From Heterodera schachtii (Eukaryota; Nematoda; Chromadorea; Rhabditida; Heteroderidae), in the NCBI GenBank assembly GCA_023374025.1, contig SIJG01000096.1:62001-126000 (forward strand): 64,000 bases of DNA, read 5' to 3'. The notes beneath the pieces are model-generated. The model made no database searches and was not told where the DNA came from. It saw only the letters and a program-made list of their open reading frames with translations. Below are positions 47,699 to 59,999 of the stretch, one piece after another. The position numbers were made by a program, and so were the translations under genes. Numbering within the stretch: position 1 is the stretch's first letter; the number at the start of each line of letters is the position of its first letter.

Positions 47699-50600
47699 AT
47701 GAGTGATCATTCGTCGGACGATTCAAGCGGGGCTGAGGGTGGCGATACTTACCAAGTTTGCGAAAAAAACAGCGTCCCATAACTTTTTGGAATTTCGATC
47801 GTTTTTTAGGTTGAACGGGTGTTGAAGAAGCGCATTATCAAAGGGGGGAAGGTGGAATATTACATCAAATGGAAGGTTTGAATTTAGAAAATGAATTTTA
47901 CATTTGAAATCCGTCCCCTTTCCTTTTCAGGGCTACGAAAACATAGAGGACAATACATGGTAAAGAGAAGCCACCATTTTTTTTTTACTGAAATTTTGCA
48001 TTTTTTACGAGGTTCCAACCCTGGCGCATTTCTTTTCGATTTTGTATGCCTTGCTCTTTTTTTGTTCCCCGCCAAATTTGTGCGATCAAAATTATCTGAT
48101 TGTGAGTATGTTCCCTGAAATTGCGTCCCCCCGCAAATGCGGGAATGTGGGATATTTTGCACGTTTTTTTAAATTTAAAAAAAAAATTCAGATGAACGCA
48201 CAAAACCGAAAAGTTTACCGTCGTGGGTTTGTAAATAGAGCCCGACTGGGTTTTCCGGAACCCTTGCCTTTACCGGCCGTTATTTTACCTCAGAAATCCC
48301 TGAAATTCTGTGTTTCTATGTTCAGAACTTGAAAAAAAAAACCTGTCAACCCTCGGGTTTATGAATTTTTTTTTTTTTACAAAAAATTAATTTATTCGCC
48401 AAATTCCAGGGAGCCAGAAGAGAACTGCGATTGTCCAGACTTGATCCGCGATTTTGAGGAAAAGGAGAAGCAGCGGGAGGCGTCCAAGAAGAAGGCGAGA
48501 AGCTCGACCGGTTCGGCGGCCGGAGGGCCGGCCAAAAAGCGCAAAACGTCAATGGTTTGTTTTCCCTTAAAGATTTCGAATAACTGGGGGTCTTGGGGGT
48601 TTTTCAAGAAAAACCTTGTTAATCTAACTGAAACATTTCATCGGTTTTCTACGAAAATTTTGTAAAAATTTATTAATTCTCCATAAAGTTTCTGAAAAAA
48701 TCGCTGCAAATTTGTTTTATAACTTTTTTTTGTTGTTAATCAAATCCAACATCTTGGTATCATTCGAACGCTTAACACGTCAGAAACTCTTTCTATGCTA
48801 TTGCTTCGCGATTAGAAATTTACCAAAAAAAAAATTATTCATAAAATTGCAACAAAAAAAAAAAGCTAAATTTTTGAAGTTTTTTTAATAAAATTTTTTC
48901 GCTTTTTATAAGGCTAATCGAGCATGTGAAGGGCTTTCTAATGATACCAAGGTTGTTCGATTTAGACCACGAAAAAAGTTATAGTTCAAAAACTTGAGCT
49001 GGCTCGGAACGGCAGCGCCGAAACGAACCTCTCCTGACAACTCGTACACATTTTTTTTGAGTCAAAAATTAAAGCTAGGCCTTTGGCTAGGTCTGGGCTT
49101 AGGTTTTATTTTCAAAAATATATTGCGTGCGAGTTGCGTTTGTGCGGTTGAATGGGTCGCATGAATTCGTGCCATAGGTGGTCAAGGATGGAGGGGTGGG
49201 GTCAATCCCGGACCACCGGCTCCTCAAAAGTTTTTAGAAAAAAAACGCCGCAAAGTGGTACGGAAAAAAAAGTATGCAATTTGCGATTGAAAAAAATAAT
49301 AAAAATTGAAATCGGTTTTGTTTGTATGCGCAGAATATCGTGAAATAAAATCCCCGTCCGCTTCTTTTATGAAATTCATAAATTTTCCTCTTTTACAGAG
49401 TGTCGAGAAGGAGGCCTCCAAGGACCGGAGCGTTGTGGTCTGTTTTTTCTAATTAATTTATTAACAAAACTGGCACAGATTAGCCGGGATAAACCATCAA
49501 AATTTGGGGGAAAAGAGCATTAAAATTTCCCTTTTAATGCAAATTTCAAAAGAAACACCACACTAAGTTTCAAAAGTAAAAAATGATGCCAAAAATACAA
49601 TAGGTACACGGGGAGGAGTGGGGTAATTTGAGCATAGAAATTACTACGGTTTCCTAACAAAATATTGGACTCATAATAAAGAGAGAAAAAACAATGAAAA
49701 CGGAACACAAAATGAAAATCCAACTGAAGTTTTTAAGTGCCTTATTTTTTGACAAAAAAAAAAAAAATTTTTTTTACCTTTTTAAGCATGGGTGCACTAC
49801 GTCCCCCCCCCCCCCCCGCCGGTTCTCCCCGCCGTTTCCCCCCCCCCCGAGAAATTTTTTTTTTTAAATTTACTAACTTAGAAATTTTTCAATAAAAAAA
49901 ATCTTAGAAAGTTTTTTACAAGAAAATTCTAAGAAAGAAAATTTTTGAGAAATTTTCAGCGATTTTTTTGGAAATTTTTTTGAAAAAGCTTAGTAATTCA
50001 CCATAAAAATTTCTCGAAAATTTTTTTCTTAGAATTTTCTTGTAAAAAACTTTCTAAGATTTTTTTATTGAAAAATTTCTAAGTTAGTAAATTTTTTATA
50101 AAAAATTTCTCGGGGTGGAACTAATATGGGGGGGGAAACGAGCTGCTCCCTTTAAGCATTCCATTGTTTTTGAAGCAAATAGTAATTGAACAGTTATTTC
50201 TTTTTTTTATCAATTAAAATTCTCGGCTTCTTAAAATAAAAAATAAATCGGATGCACGGAGAGGGGGAGGGGTAATTTTTGTAAATTTAAAAACATTCCT
50301 GGGGTGTATGAGCTGTGGTCCCGTAACAATGGCTGGGCATTCGACTCATAATTAACCACTCATTTTGCTTTTTGTTTTTTCAGCGTGACAGTGCCACGCC
50401 GTCAATTGGCGTCGGCAGCACGGGAAAGAGCAGTGGCGGCGGCGGTGCCAAAAAGACTCACCAAGGGGCCACCAAAGACTTTGTCATTTCTTCTAGCAGC
50501 GACTCGGAGCAGGAGGACGCGGTACAAAAACGGCTTATAGGGGATGAGAAAAAAGGGAAAGGAAAAATCGACCGAAGGGTCGGTTACCAAACCTTTATGA

Positions 50601-52457
50601 GACTTTTCCACATTTTCATTTTGACCGGATAGGGGGGGGGGGCGGCAGGAGACCTGTCTTTGTATTTCCAAGCAAATAAACAAAATCCAGGCTCCACCTG
50701 TGAAAAAAAAAAATTTTTTTTGTTAAATTGTTTTATCGAAAAGAGAGGGGTGACCCATTTTTTGTCCGGACCAGGAAAAAACGCCGCCGAAACGTCGCCG
50801 GGACATAACGTCGCCGCAAATTTTTTTTTTAATTTTCGAAAAAATCTAGAAAATTGTCAAAATTTAGTTAGCTAGCTTAATACGAAAAAAATTCTAGAAA
50901 AATTCAAAAAAAAAAAAAAATTTTATCAAGAAAATTCAAGGAACTTTAAAAAATTTCATGTTTTGGGGTTTTTTCCGGAAATTCAGCAAATTTAGTTTTT
51001 ATTAACACTTAGATTTTCAAAAAGCTAAAATATTTTTGTTTTCTTGAAATTTTGAAAAAAAAAAAATTTTTTTTCCCGGCGACGTTTGGGATGTACCCTT
51101 TTTGTCAACTTACTTTGAAACCATTGAACATAATTTGCATTATTTATCGTTTTTGTAAATTAAGCCCAACGAAAAGAAGACGCCATCGGTGCCGGGAAAT
51201 ATCGCTTCTGCTTCATTGGGTTGTCAATTTTTAATGTTTAAAAACATTGCGTCTTTCTCGGCGCCCGTGTGTTTTTTTATAGAGCGTTTTTGCTGAGAAA
51301 TTGACTTGTTTGCCCTTCGGCAATAAAACTGGTGACTGGTGTTGCATGGCGAAACAGATTTTTATATGTCGGAGAGAATTTTTTTTTTTTGCTAAAGATA
51401 TGTCGGAGAGAAATTTTTTTTTTTTTTTTGCTAAAGATATGTCGGAGAGAAAATTTTTTTTTTGCTAAAGATATGTCGGAGAGAAATTTTTCTTTTTTTG
51501 CCCATAGAAATAATTAAGGCGCATTATTAAAAAAATTTTAAGTGTTCGGGGTAACATTATCTTTGAATTTTTCCCCAATTTCCGTTAAAAAAAAAAATTT
51601 CATTGGCACCTACAAAAAATTTTATTATTATTATTGTTTATAATTTTAGTCTTATACTATGTTGGCTGGCGCTTGCACCATTCAAAATTTAACAATTTTG
51701 TCCAATTTTGCAAAAAAAAAAAAAAAAAAAAATTTTTTTAGAAGAGCCCTCCGAGGGGAAGATTTACATGGTGGAGAAGGGTAGCACAGTGGACACTGTG
51801 CTCGGTGTAAGGCGCGATCGTCCAGCCGTTGTTGCATTGGTCCGCTACGTGGACGAGCAGTACGAATTGGTGCCAACGTGAGAATTTGGGGGGGGGGCGG
51901 CGGAATCGAAATTAATGTTTTTTAAACTTATTTTCCACCATTTTTAGGCCTCTGTTGGTGAAGCATAACCCGGCAAAGGTAAGGAATTTGCGAGAAAAAA
52001 TAAAAATGAAATTTCGTCCTTTTGGCAACTTGTAAAAATGCAACAAAAAAAAATGTATAAAAAAGCGACAATTAACCAAAAAAAATTTAAAAAAAAAAAT
52101 TTTTACAAGGCAAAATTTTATTAATTTTTTTGAGTTAAAATTTTTCCATAAAAGTTTTTTTCTAAGTTTTACAAAAATTAATGAATTATATTTTTTTAAA
52201 TTTCGAGGTTGGCTGGATGAAATGGGCACCCGGAGTTCTGACCTACACTAAATAATGGGACTTTTGGTATTTCCCTATTATGGGTCACATTCCAAAAATT
52301 TTAGGATTTTTTTGTATAAAAATTTTATTTAAAAATTCCCTCCCCCCACCGATGTCCCTCAAAATGCATTCATTTTATTTCAATTCCTTGGCACTTTTTT
52401 TGACACTGCTTTTTTCAGTTGATCGAATACTATGAGAAGCATTTGCGCTTCTTCTGA
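47699..52457 (+). CDS. HP1-type chromobox protein (chromodomain plus chromo shadow domain)
   Basis: Exons 47699-47755, 47810-47875, 47931-47959, 48410-48554, 49399-49437, 50384-50521, 51165-51219, 51742-51877, 51948-51978 and 52419-52457 are all phase-consistent and give 244 residues. After an acidic N-terminus, residues 18-70 form a chromodomain (YQVERVLKKRIIKGGKVEYY, KWKGYENIEDNTWEPEENCD, CPDLI). The three aromatic cage positions are present as Y18, W40 and Y43, so binding of methylated H3K9 is expected. A Lys/Arg and Gly-rich hinge (75-175) contains KKRKTS and SSSSDSEQEDA, a likely CK2-type acidic patch. Residues about 180-242 form a chromo shadow domain ending KLIEYYEKHLRFF, the dimerisation and PxVxL-binding module; the usual C-terminal tryptophan is phenylalanine here. 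It acts in nuclear heterochromatin and is comparable to nematode HPL proteins. Exon 7 is the least certain. Confidence 0.9.
49849..50112. repeat. Near-perfect hairpin in HP1 intron 5
   Basis: CTAACTTAGAAATTTTTCAA and TCTTAGAAAGTTTTTTACAA on the left are mirrored by TTGTAAAAAACTTTCTAAGA and TTGAAAAATTTCTAAGTTAG on the right. The arms are about 110 bp around a 40-bp loop, and both outer ends are GAGAAATTT/AAATTTCTC next to poly-C or poly-G. It is probably a foldback element. Confidence 0.85.
51364..51492. repeat. Tandem repeat of GCTAAAGATATGTCGGAGAG units in HP1 intron 7
   Basis: ATATGTCGGAGAGA followed by a T-run occurs four times at 34-38 base spacing. It lies within the intron between exons 51165-51219 and 51742-51877 and is non-coding. 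Confidence 0.85.
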
Positions 52458-53856
52458 TGGGGGCGAAGTCGGCGGCGGTGGTCGGATGACTGTGGCGGCA
52501 CTTTTCTGTTATTTTTTTTGGACGTAATTTGTTGGACAAAACGCCAATGAGTGATTAAATGAATGATTGATTGATTGGATTTTGTTTTTTTGCTGACTCA
52601 TCCCCCATTTTGGAATTTTTCAATTTCAATTTGTTTTGCAAATGCGCTTCTCTTTTTCTCTCCTTTCACCAGCGGACTGTGGCAGCAAAAAATGATTTTC
52701 ACGGGGACACTAATGAAATAAATAAATTTTTGATATTTCGGGTCAAAAATACTTGAAAATGCCAAGAAAATTGGGCGTGGACGATTTTTTGAGAATTTTC
52801 AATTGGTCCCATTTTTGTTTTCGTTTTATTGAGTACGGCCCCTATTTTCCAAGAATTAATTTTTCCATCTTAATTCAATCAATCGATGTCCGTTTGGTGT
52901 TCCGTCTGCTGCTTTCCTCCAATCAATGCATATTTTATTTTATCTCGCGTTATTTTTTCTTTCTTTTTTTTATATTTTGCTGCTGATTAAAATGGGCCAT
53001 TGCTTCTTTTTTGCTTCTCTTTCATTTGTTGTTTTGGGAACCGTCCAGGGTACTTTTAGGTTTTGGGGCCAAGATTTTCATTTTTTTTTAAATCATAAAA
53101 GCACGCGTAGAATTACAAAAACTATGCGCGCCAAAATTTATTGGAGGCATAAAAGCAACAATTTTAGCTAACATTTCTTCAAGTGAATTTGAGCAATCTT
53201 TTTTGGCATCTTAGCGCCAAAAAAAGTCAAAAAATCTAGGCGCCCCAAAACCGAAAAGTGCCACCGCCCAACTCGTGGCCACGATTTGTCCGCGGCGAGA
53301 CCCTTTGTTGTTTGTTCTTGGTATTCACAAAATTGTATGCTGTTGTGACGAACACATTCATTCCACCACTTTTTTTTGTGTACCATACCGTATCTTAAAC
53401 ATTTGTCTGCGCGCGTCGTACTACAGTATCTTTTTCCTCTCCACTTACTGTACATGGCGTCATTTGCGTGGTTCTGCTGCTGCTCCGTTTTATGAGTTCT
53501 ACAGCAATTAATCATTTTAAAGCGCACATGTAAGCCTAGGCTACCAAGTTTCATTGTTTTTCTAATTTTACCCCAATTTTAGGGGTACGGAATTTGAAAT
53601 TGGGGCTGAAAATGAAGAAACATTTGGGCATTTTCCTAGGGCATAAATCAAAAATTTAAAAGAAATCAACAAAATTTGGGTGTGCAAATTTACAAAAAAG
53701 GGCAAAAATTTATCTTTTTTGGCACAATTTGCTTTGTTGGCATTGCTGATGGACTCATAAAATGTGGAAGATGAACTCACTCATTCCGATGAACATACTT
53801 TTTCTCTCCTTTTTTGGCCTTTTTAACATTTTCAAATTCAATTTGGCCATTTGCCG
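52458..53856. other. Region between HP1 and the ZIP transporter
   Basis: It holds the HP1 3' untranslated part and the ZIP upstream region. I found no coding exon. The part from about 53270 to 53856 has a diverged inverted copy at 62590-62990 (shared words include CTACAGTATCTTTTTCCTCT and ACCTTTGTTGTTTGTTCTTGG-type sequence), so this flank travelled with ZIP exon 1 into the right-end element. Confidence 0.5.
52717..52726 (+). terminator. Polyadenylation signals of the HP1 gene
   Basis: Two overlapping AATAAA words (AATAAATAAA) lie about 260 bases after the HP1 stop codon at 52455-52457. Confidence 0.45.
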
Positions 53857-56800
53857 ATGGATGCCATTAATAATGAGACGACGCCGGCACCCATTGGGCC
53901 CGCCAAACAGTCCCACGACGCGCTCAAGGCGGTCATGCTGGTGGTGCTCTTCTTCTCCACCTTTTTGGCCTCAACTGTGCGTTGCTTTTTTCGATGTTTT
54001 GGATGGCCATAGAATATTTTGGCATTTTGACGGGACAAAAAGAAAATAGTTGCCGTTTTCGTGTGCCACGAATTTGGGGTGCCATCGGTTGACTGATAAT
54101 TAGGGTTATAAGTTGTATGCACTAAAAAATTCCAAATATGCGCATAAAATATGCACTAAAAATCCCCCAAATATGCCCTAAAAACCCGAAAAATGCCCAA
54201 ATATGCACTAAAATATGCCTTAAAAATTATCCAAAATGGCTTTTAACCCTAAAAAATGTTAAAAAATTATGTAAAAATTCAGAATTGACTTTAAAAACTT
54301 CAAAACACAGGTTAAGGAGCGTTTTTTAGACAATTGTAAAACATTTTGGTTTTCAAAATTTATAAATTTTTATTATATGCTAAAACAAAATTATATTTTT
54401 AAATAAGTTAATTGTTTTTCAAAAGTTCTTACCAAAATTTAAAAATTTTTCGATCATTAGGGGTGTATTTTTAATTTTTATTGCATTTTTCTTATGAAAT
54501 TTGCCAAAAATAACCGAAATATGCTCTAAAAACGCAAAAATGGCCAAATATGCATTTATTCTCAAAAACCCCCAAAATATGCTTTTATATGCACTAAAAA
54601 CCTTCAACAAAGCAAAAAATTTTAACGTAGAAATGCTATTTTTGAGCCCCTTTCTTCATAGCATATGCGCAGAAAAAATGATTGGCCGACATTTGCGGCG
54701 CTGACACTTGCGGCGCAGACATTTGCGGCGCCCAATCAAAGCGACACTTGCGGCGCAGACATTTGCGGCGTGACACTTGCGGCGCCGACACTCGCGGCGA
54801 CGAAACTAGCGGCGCCGACAGATGCGGCGCCCAGTCAAAAGGACTTTTGCGGCGCCGACACTTGCGGCGCCCAGTCAAAATGACATTTGCGGCGCAGAAT
54901 TAATTACCCCAAAAATTATTTGAACAATTTTTTTGATTAAAAAAACTTGTTAAGCACTCTTGAACGGGATTTTAACGGGAGCGGGATTTTTACGGGATTC
55001 CCGGTCCCACTCCCGCTTTCTTTCGGTGAACGGGATTTTAACGGGAGCGGGATTTTTACGGGATTACCGTTCGGGACTCCCGTCCCGGAAAATTTTGAAC
55101 TCCCGATCCCGCTCTAATCTACGGATCGCTTCATCATTTTGCAGATATTTTTTAAGCGAGGTATTTCAGCAATCCCACCAGTTGGGTCAATTCCATAAGG
55201 CCTCAGGCAGTTTTTTGGTGCTCTTCCTCTTTTTTAATGGCGTTAATGAACCTTATAAAAATATTTATTACAGTATCCCATTTATACTTTGAAAATGCTG
55301 GGTAGGGCGAAGTGAAATGTTTTCTGAATCTGTTACAACGGCAAACGACTCAACCTTTATCTTTGTGATTAGGTTGCAAGAATTATTGTTAAATTAGTAA
55401 TTATTAAAAAATAAACTTAAAATAACAATTCTGTTAACTTAAATAAATTGTTGAAATATTTTTGGGGTCATTTAATCCTGCGCCGCAAATGTCATTTTGA
55501 CGGGGCGCCGCAAGTGTCGGCGCCGCAAATGTCCTTTTGACTGGGCGCCGCATCTATCGGCGCCGCAAGTGTCGCGCCGCATCTGTCGGCGCCGCAAATG
55601 TCCTCGCCGCAAGTGTCTGCGCCGCAAGTGTCGCTTTGACTGGGCGCCGCAAATGTCTGCGGCGCAAGTGTCAGCGCCGCAAATGTCAGCGCCGCAAATG
55701 TCGCATCACCGAAAAAATATGCAAAAGCATACAAATTATAACCCTACTGATTAAATTCCCCTCCCGCTGTTTTCTCCTTATCAGTCCCCCACTCGCCGGA
55801 TCAGAGAAAAATTTTTTTAAATTATTTTTCGAAAAATTCTATGTTTGTCAATTTTCTTTAATTTTTCCCAACATTGGAATTTTTGGAATATAGTCCAAAT
55901 GAAGAATTAAAGACAGGGCTCCCAGATTAAAAATTTCAAAAGCCTCATTTCGCAGGCAAAAAAGCCTCATTTTGGATCAAAAAGCCTCATTTTTACAAAA
56001 TTTATTCAAAACCTTAAATGTTCAAATGTTATATTTTTGATTGTCCATGATCAATTTTTTGATTAGAAATAGGTAATCATTTTGTGAAATTCTAAGTATT
56101 TTTTTGCGGCGATTTTTCAAAAAAATTTTTGGGGAACAGGGGGGGGCGGCGGTGCCGATAGGCGCCGCCGGGAGAAATTTTGCGATTTTTAATACGATTT
56201 GTTAACAGATTTGTCCACAAAAATGGCCAAAAACCTCATGCCAACTTATCAAAATTAATCAATATTTAAAAAATCTGACGAATTTTCCACAAAAACATCA
56301 AAAATCTTCAAAATTTCTCAAAAGACCACAAAAAGCCTCATTTTTTGGGTCCGGGCGCCGCCGGGGAAAAAATTAAAAATTTTGACTATATCTTTAGCTG
56401 ATTTTTATTGAAAAAATTCTAAATTTTGTGAATTTTCGGAAAAGAATTGGTTATTTTCTAGTTTTTATGAAAAATTTAACAAAAAACCACAAAAAACCTC
56501 AAAATTTCTCAAAAAACCACAAAAAACCTCAAAGCCTCATTTCAAAAAAAAAAACCTCATTGACCTATCAAAAAACCACAAAATGAGGCTAAAGCCTCAC
56601 ATCTGGGAGCCCTGATTAAAGACTATAAATTAAAGTAAAATTTAATTTTCGATTTATCCGAAGTCGGTGAATTATCCGAAATAAATATCATTTCCTAATT
56701 TTTCGACTACCCGTAAATATAATTTAAAATGGTGAGTTACGGACCGTCCACTACTTCATTTTGTGTCTGCTTTCGTTTTTTTCATGTTTTTTTTCAAAAG

Positions 56801-59800
56801 TATGAAAACACATTTCCGGAGACCGTAAAATGCCAATAAAAATTTCTACCTTAACCTGGGTCATTTAATAAAGGTATCCATTAAATAGACGAGGGGAGCA
56901 CCAGAAGAGAAAGAGTGCATATCTCTTCAAAATGTGGGTCGTCTCCAACTTATTTCCGTGGATTGGCATTTTCCGTGCCAACTTCGAATTTCGAATCCCC
57001 TCCCCCCCCCCCCAAGGCATCGCTCCCTTTTCGCAACTTTGTGCGCTCCCGTGCCGCCACATCGCCGTACATGGGCGGCTTCCTCTCGTTGGCATCCTGC
57101 TTTGGTGCCGGTGTGTTCCTGGCCACCTGTCTGCTGGACATGTTGCCGGACGTGTTGAACAGTTGGGCACGGGCGGACCAACGCGTGGGCCGGCGGTGGG
57201 GCGTCGCGGACGGTCCGTCCCGGCCCTTTCCGTTGTGTGCCCTTTTCATCGCTGTCGGATTTCTGCTCGTTCTTATCCTTGAACAGGTGTGGTCATCTGT
57301 TCGTCACCAAATCATTCGCAAAAACATAAAAAAAAATTGAAATTTTTGAAAAAAGGGAGCGAAATTTTTGAGAAACCGGGACAGGCACATAAATTTTAGC
57401 AATAACAAGCGAAAAGGGGGGCTTCATCTGTCTGGATGGTACTCCCCCAAATCACAAAATCTTGGACACGTCCCACCCATTTCTGTGGTGCCGTATTTCA
57501 AAAAATCGGACATCACCCAGAAATTAATTGCCAATTTTAGGATGGGCAAAAATTATGTGCCCTAATAGAATAATAAAAACGCCTAATTTGGCATGACCCT
57601 GTTTTTCTAATGACCTACAATTAGAGTACTGTTGTGCCATATGAATCAACTCCTCATTTGGCACTGTGTCGTTGTTGTACAGGTTGCTCAGTGCGCCTTA
57701 GAATGGGTTGGACAGCGAGCAGCAGGCGGCGGCGGTTCGTCGTTATTCACTGATGGGCACCACCAGCAGCGACACCAAGCAGTACCCGTGCTGCAGCAAC
57801 AATCACAACATGACGAAGGCGGTGGTGGTGGTCGAAGAGACTCGCAACGGCAGCCTCTTCTTGGAGACGAACAACAGCAACAGGAACAACATCAGACGTC
57901 GCATAATGAGGATGCGCATGGTTCACCAAGTACGGGATCAGCCCGGGTTTTAATGATCCTCAAGACCTACTCGGGACCGAGAACGATAATCACTTTCGAT
58001 TTCCCTTCCCTAAAACGTTTTAATAATATTTTAAGATTTGAATTATAAAAGCATCAAATTAATGAGATTTTTTGAACAAAATATTTTTTTGCGTTTATGC
58101 TATACTGAATTTTGGGCTTACATTCAGAAAACTATTTTAAAAAGTGCGAAATTGATAGGAGCAGATTGGAGGGGGGCTTTGATCATTTTCTCCGCTTGTA
58201 TACAGTAGAGCCAACCTTTTTTTAATTTTAATAAATTATTTGAGGCATTAAAAAATATTTTGAAAAATTCGAAAGTAATTTAAAAAGTGCCATTCTATAA
58301 GGTTTTGCTGTCGCGGCTGAACATCAACAACTGGCAACATCAATGGCTGATCAGCAACACCACCACCACCAACAGCAGTCATCCTCGTCGGTTCAACATC
58401 AACAACAACTTGGGGCGGAGGAGCAAGAACAGCACCAACAACGGCACAATGGTGCCGAAAGTGACGGCAGTGGCTGTGTCAACAACGGTGGTACTGCTGG
58501 CTTCGACTTGTCCACACTGCGCGTCCTCCTCCTGCTGGTCGCGCTCAATTTGCACGCCTGTTTCGAGGGCATTTCACTCGGCACGTTCACGGACGTGTCC
58601 GTGCTCACCCAGGTCGGCAAATCCAATGCCCCTGGGGGTGGGCGGCTGATGTGAAAGATTTGGGTGTCCACGCTCCCCATTAAGGAGACCATAGTTAGAA
58701 AGATTTTGGAAAATTGGTGTAGCTTTTGGTATGCCCCTGAATAGGACAAAATGTTACTGTTCTTTTTCTCGGTTACCGTATTTACTGAATTAAATTAGTA
58801 CCCCCGGGGGCAGGGGCATATCTAGAAATTCGGGGGGGGGGGGGGGGGGACCCGAGACCGTTTTTTTTTTTTTGCTCTTCAACTGAAGACCTTTTTTTTT
58901 TTTTGCTATTTACCCAATAACTTTTTTTCCGCTGCTGGGTAAAAACTGCACTTTTTCACTAAAAATGACCCAATTTTGGCCGTTTTAAGGCAAAAAACTT
59001 GTAAAAATATACAAAATTTAAAAATTTTCGTTCATATACAAAAGAGCTCCAGCCAAGATATTCCAATAGTTGAATCTGCTTAACAACGGATAAAAAGTAA
59101 TGGTCCAAAAAAGTTTCCGGCCACCTTTTGTGGTGCCCCTTAATTTGAATCATTTATCCTCCCTAATTAAATCTATCCCAATTATTTTGTGGCATATTCA
59201 TTCACTCCGCCATGTGCACAGATTTTTGTTGCCCTGCTCATCCACAAGTCCATCGTCGGCTTCAGCCTCGGCATTCGGCTTGTCCAGTCCAATTTGAGTG
59301 CTCCCATCGTCGTGTTGTGCTGCACGCTGTTCGCCGTCCAAGTGCTCATCGGCGGCTTCATCAGCTTGGCCCTAATGGACCTTTTGGCGGGCCGAGGGTC
59401 CGCCGTGTACATGGTGGCCGCCATTGCTCAGGTACAGTAAACTACCAAGGCATATCGTATTAAGAAAATCTGAGAAGTGATTCGATCGATTTACATGGCG
59501 GGACACCCTTCGTAAAACTTGTCGTCGACCCTCCACCCCCCCCCCTTTGAGCTCCGCCCCCCCCCTAGCCTTCGTTCGTAAATGACATTGCATTTCGTTT
59601 TCGTATCGAATGCCATTTTTCGTTTCGTTTTCGGATACGAAATTTTTTTGTTGTTGATAATTTCGCACATCCCTTGCCCCGATGTTAGATGATCAGTATG
59701 ATCAGTGATACTGGAAACCCACCTAGTGCCAGTGGAAAAATGCCAATTTTCATTCCTAGGCAATTGCCTGCGGCACCTTTCTCTACATCACCACCATGGA

Positions 59801-59999
59801 GATTTTGCCTCACGAATTTTCGCTCTCCTCCGACGCTCATCAGCACCAATTTGGCATCTCATCAAACACAAGCGCAACATTTGCTATGGTGATCAGGGGC
59901 CAAAAGGTTGCCTTACTACTGATCGGTTTCGCTCTGATCACCGCCTTTGTCGCCATTTTCCCGGACGCCGACGATGGCAATGGCAACGGATTAATTTGA
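53857..59999 (+). CDS. ZIP-family (SLC39A1-3 type) zinc/iron transporter
   Basis: Exons 53857-53976, 57017-57286, 57683-57929, 58302-58612, 59222-59431 and 59760-59999 agree in phase (465 residues). This is a multi-pass plasma-membrane importer of Zn2+ and related metals. TM1 is at about 22-40; TM2 contains LASCFGAGVFLATCLLDMLP (from about 63), the hallmark of the ZIPI subfamily; TM3 is at about 108-131. A variable loop (131-280) is rich in His, Gln and Gly (GHHQQRHQ, QQHHHHQQQ), as expected for metal sensing. TM4 carries the metal-site motif NLHACFEGISLG (H297, E301), and TM5 carries LLIHKSIVGFSLG (H324, K325). The last exon supplies the IACGTFLYITTMEILPHEF helix and a final TM ending FPDADDGNGNGLI. 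Intron 1 is about 3 kb because two MITEs are inserted. Substrate is inferred from family only. Confidence 0.92.
54101..55746. mobile_element. 1.65-kb inverted-repeat element in ZIP intron 1
   Basis: The left end TAGGGTTATAAGTTGTATGC mirrors the right end GCATACAAATTATAACCCTA. The flanks CTGATAAT and CTGATTAA are similar but not identical. Internal to the ends are two opposed arrays of CACTTGCGGCGCCGACA-type units (54690-54895 and 55478-55708). The centre has GGGATTTTAACGGGAGCGGG twice but no transposase frame. It shares terminal words with the 2324-2664 element. Confidence 0.82.
55914..56614. mobile_element. hAT-type MITE in ZIP intron 1, perfect target duplication
   Basis: The ends are CAGGGCTCCCAGAT...ATCTGGGAGCCCTG. 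ATTAAAGA flanks both sides (55906-55913 and 56615-56622). The interior has AAAAAGCCTCATTTT words and a GC palindrome at about 56148-56172. The paralogous fragment in the right-end element lacks it. Confidence 0.93.

Noticed and set aside
54636..55893. Cys/Arg/Ala-rich open frames
   Set aside because: They translate the GCGGCGCCGACA arrays of a transposable element and have no independent support.
56927..57282. Other frames of the ZIP exon 2 region
   Set aside because: GC-rich shadow frames; only the frame with the LASCFGAGVFLATC membrane helix joins exons 1 and 3 in phase.
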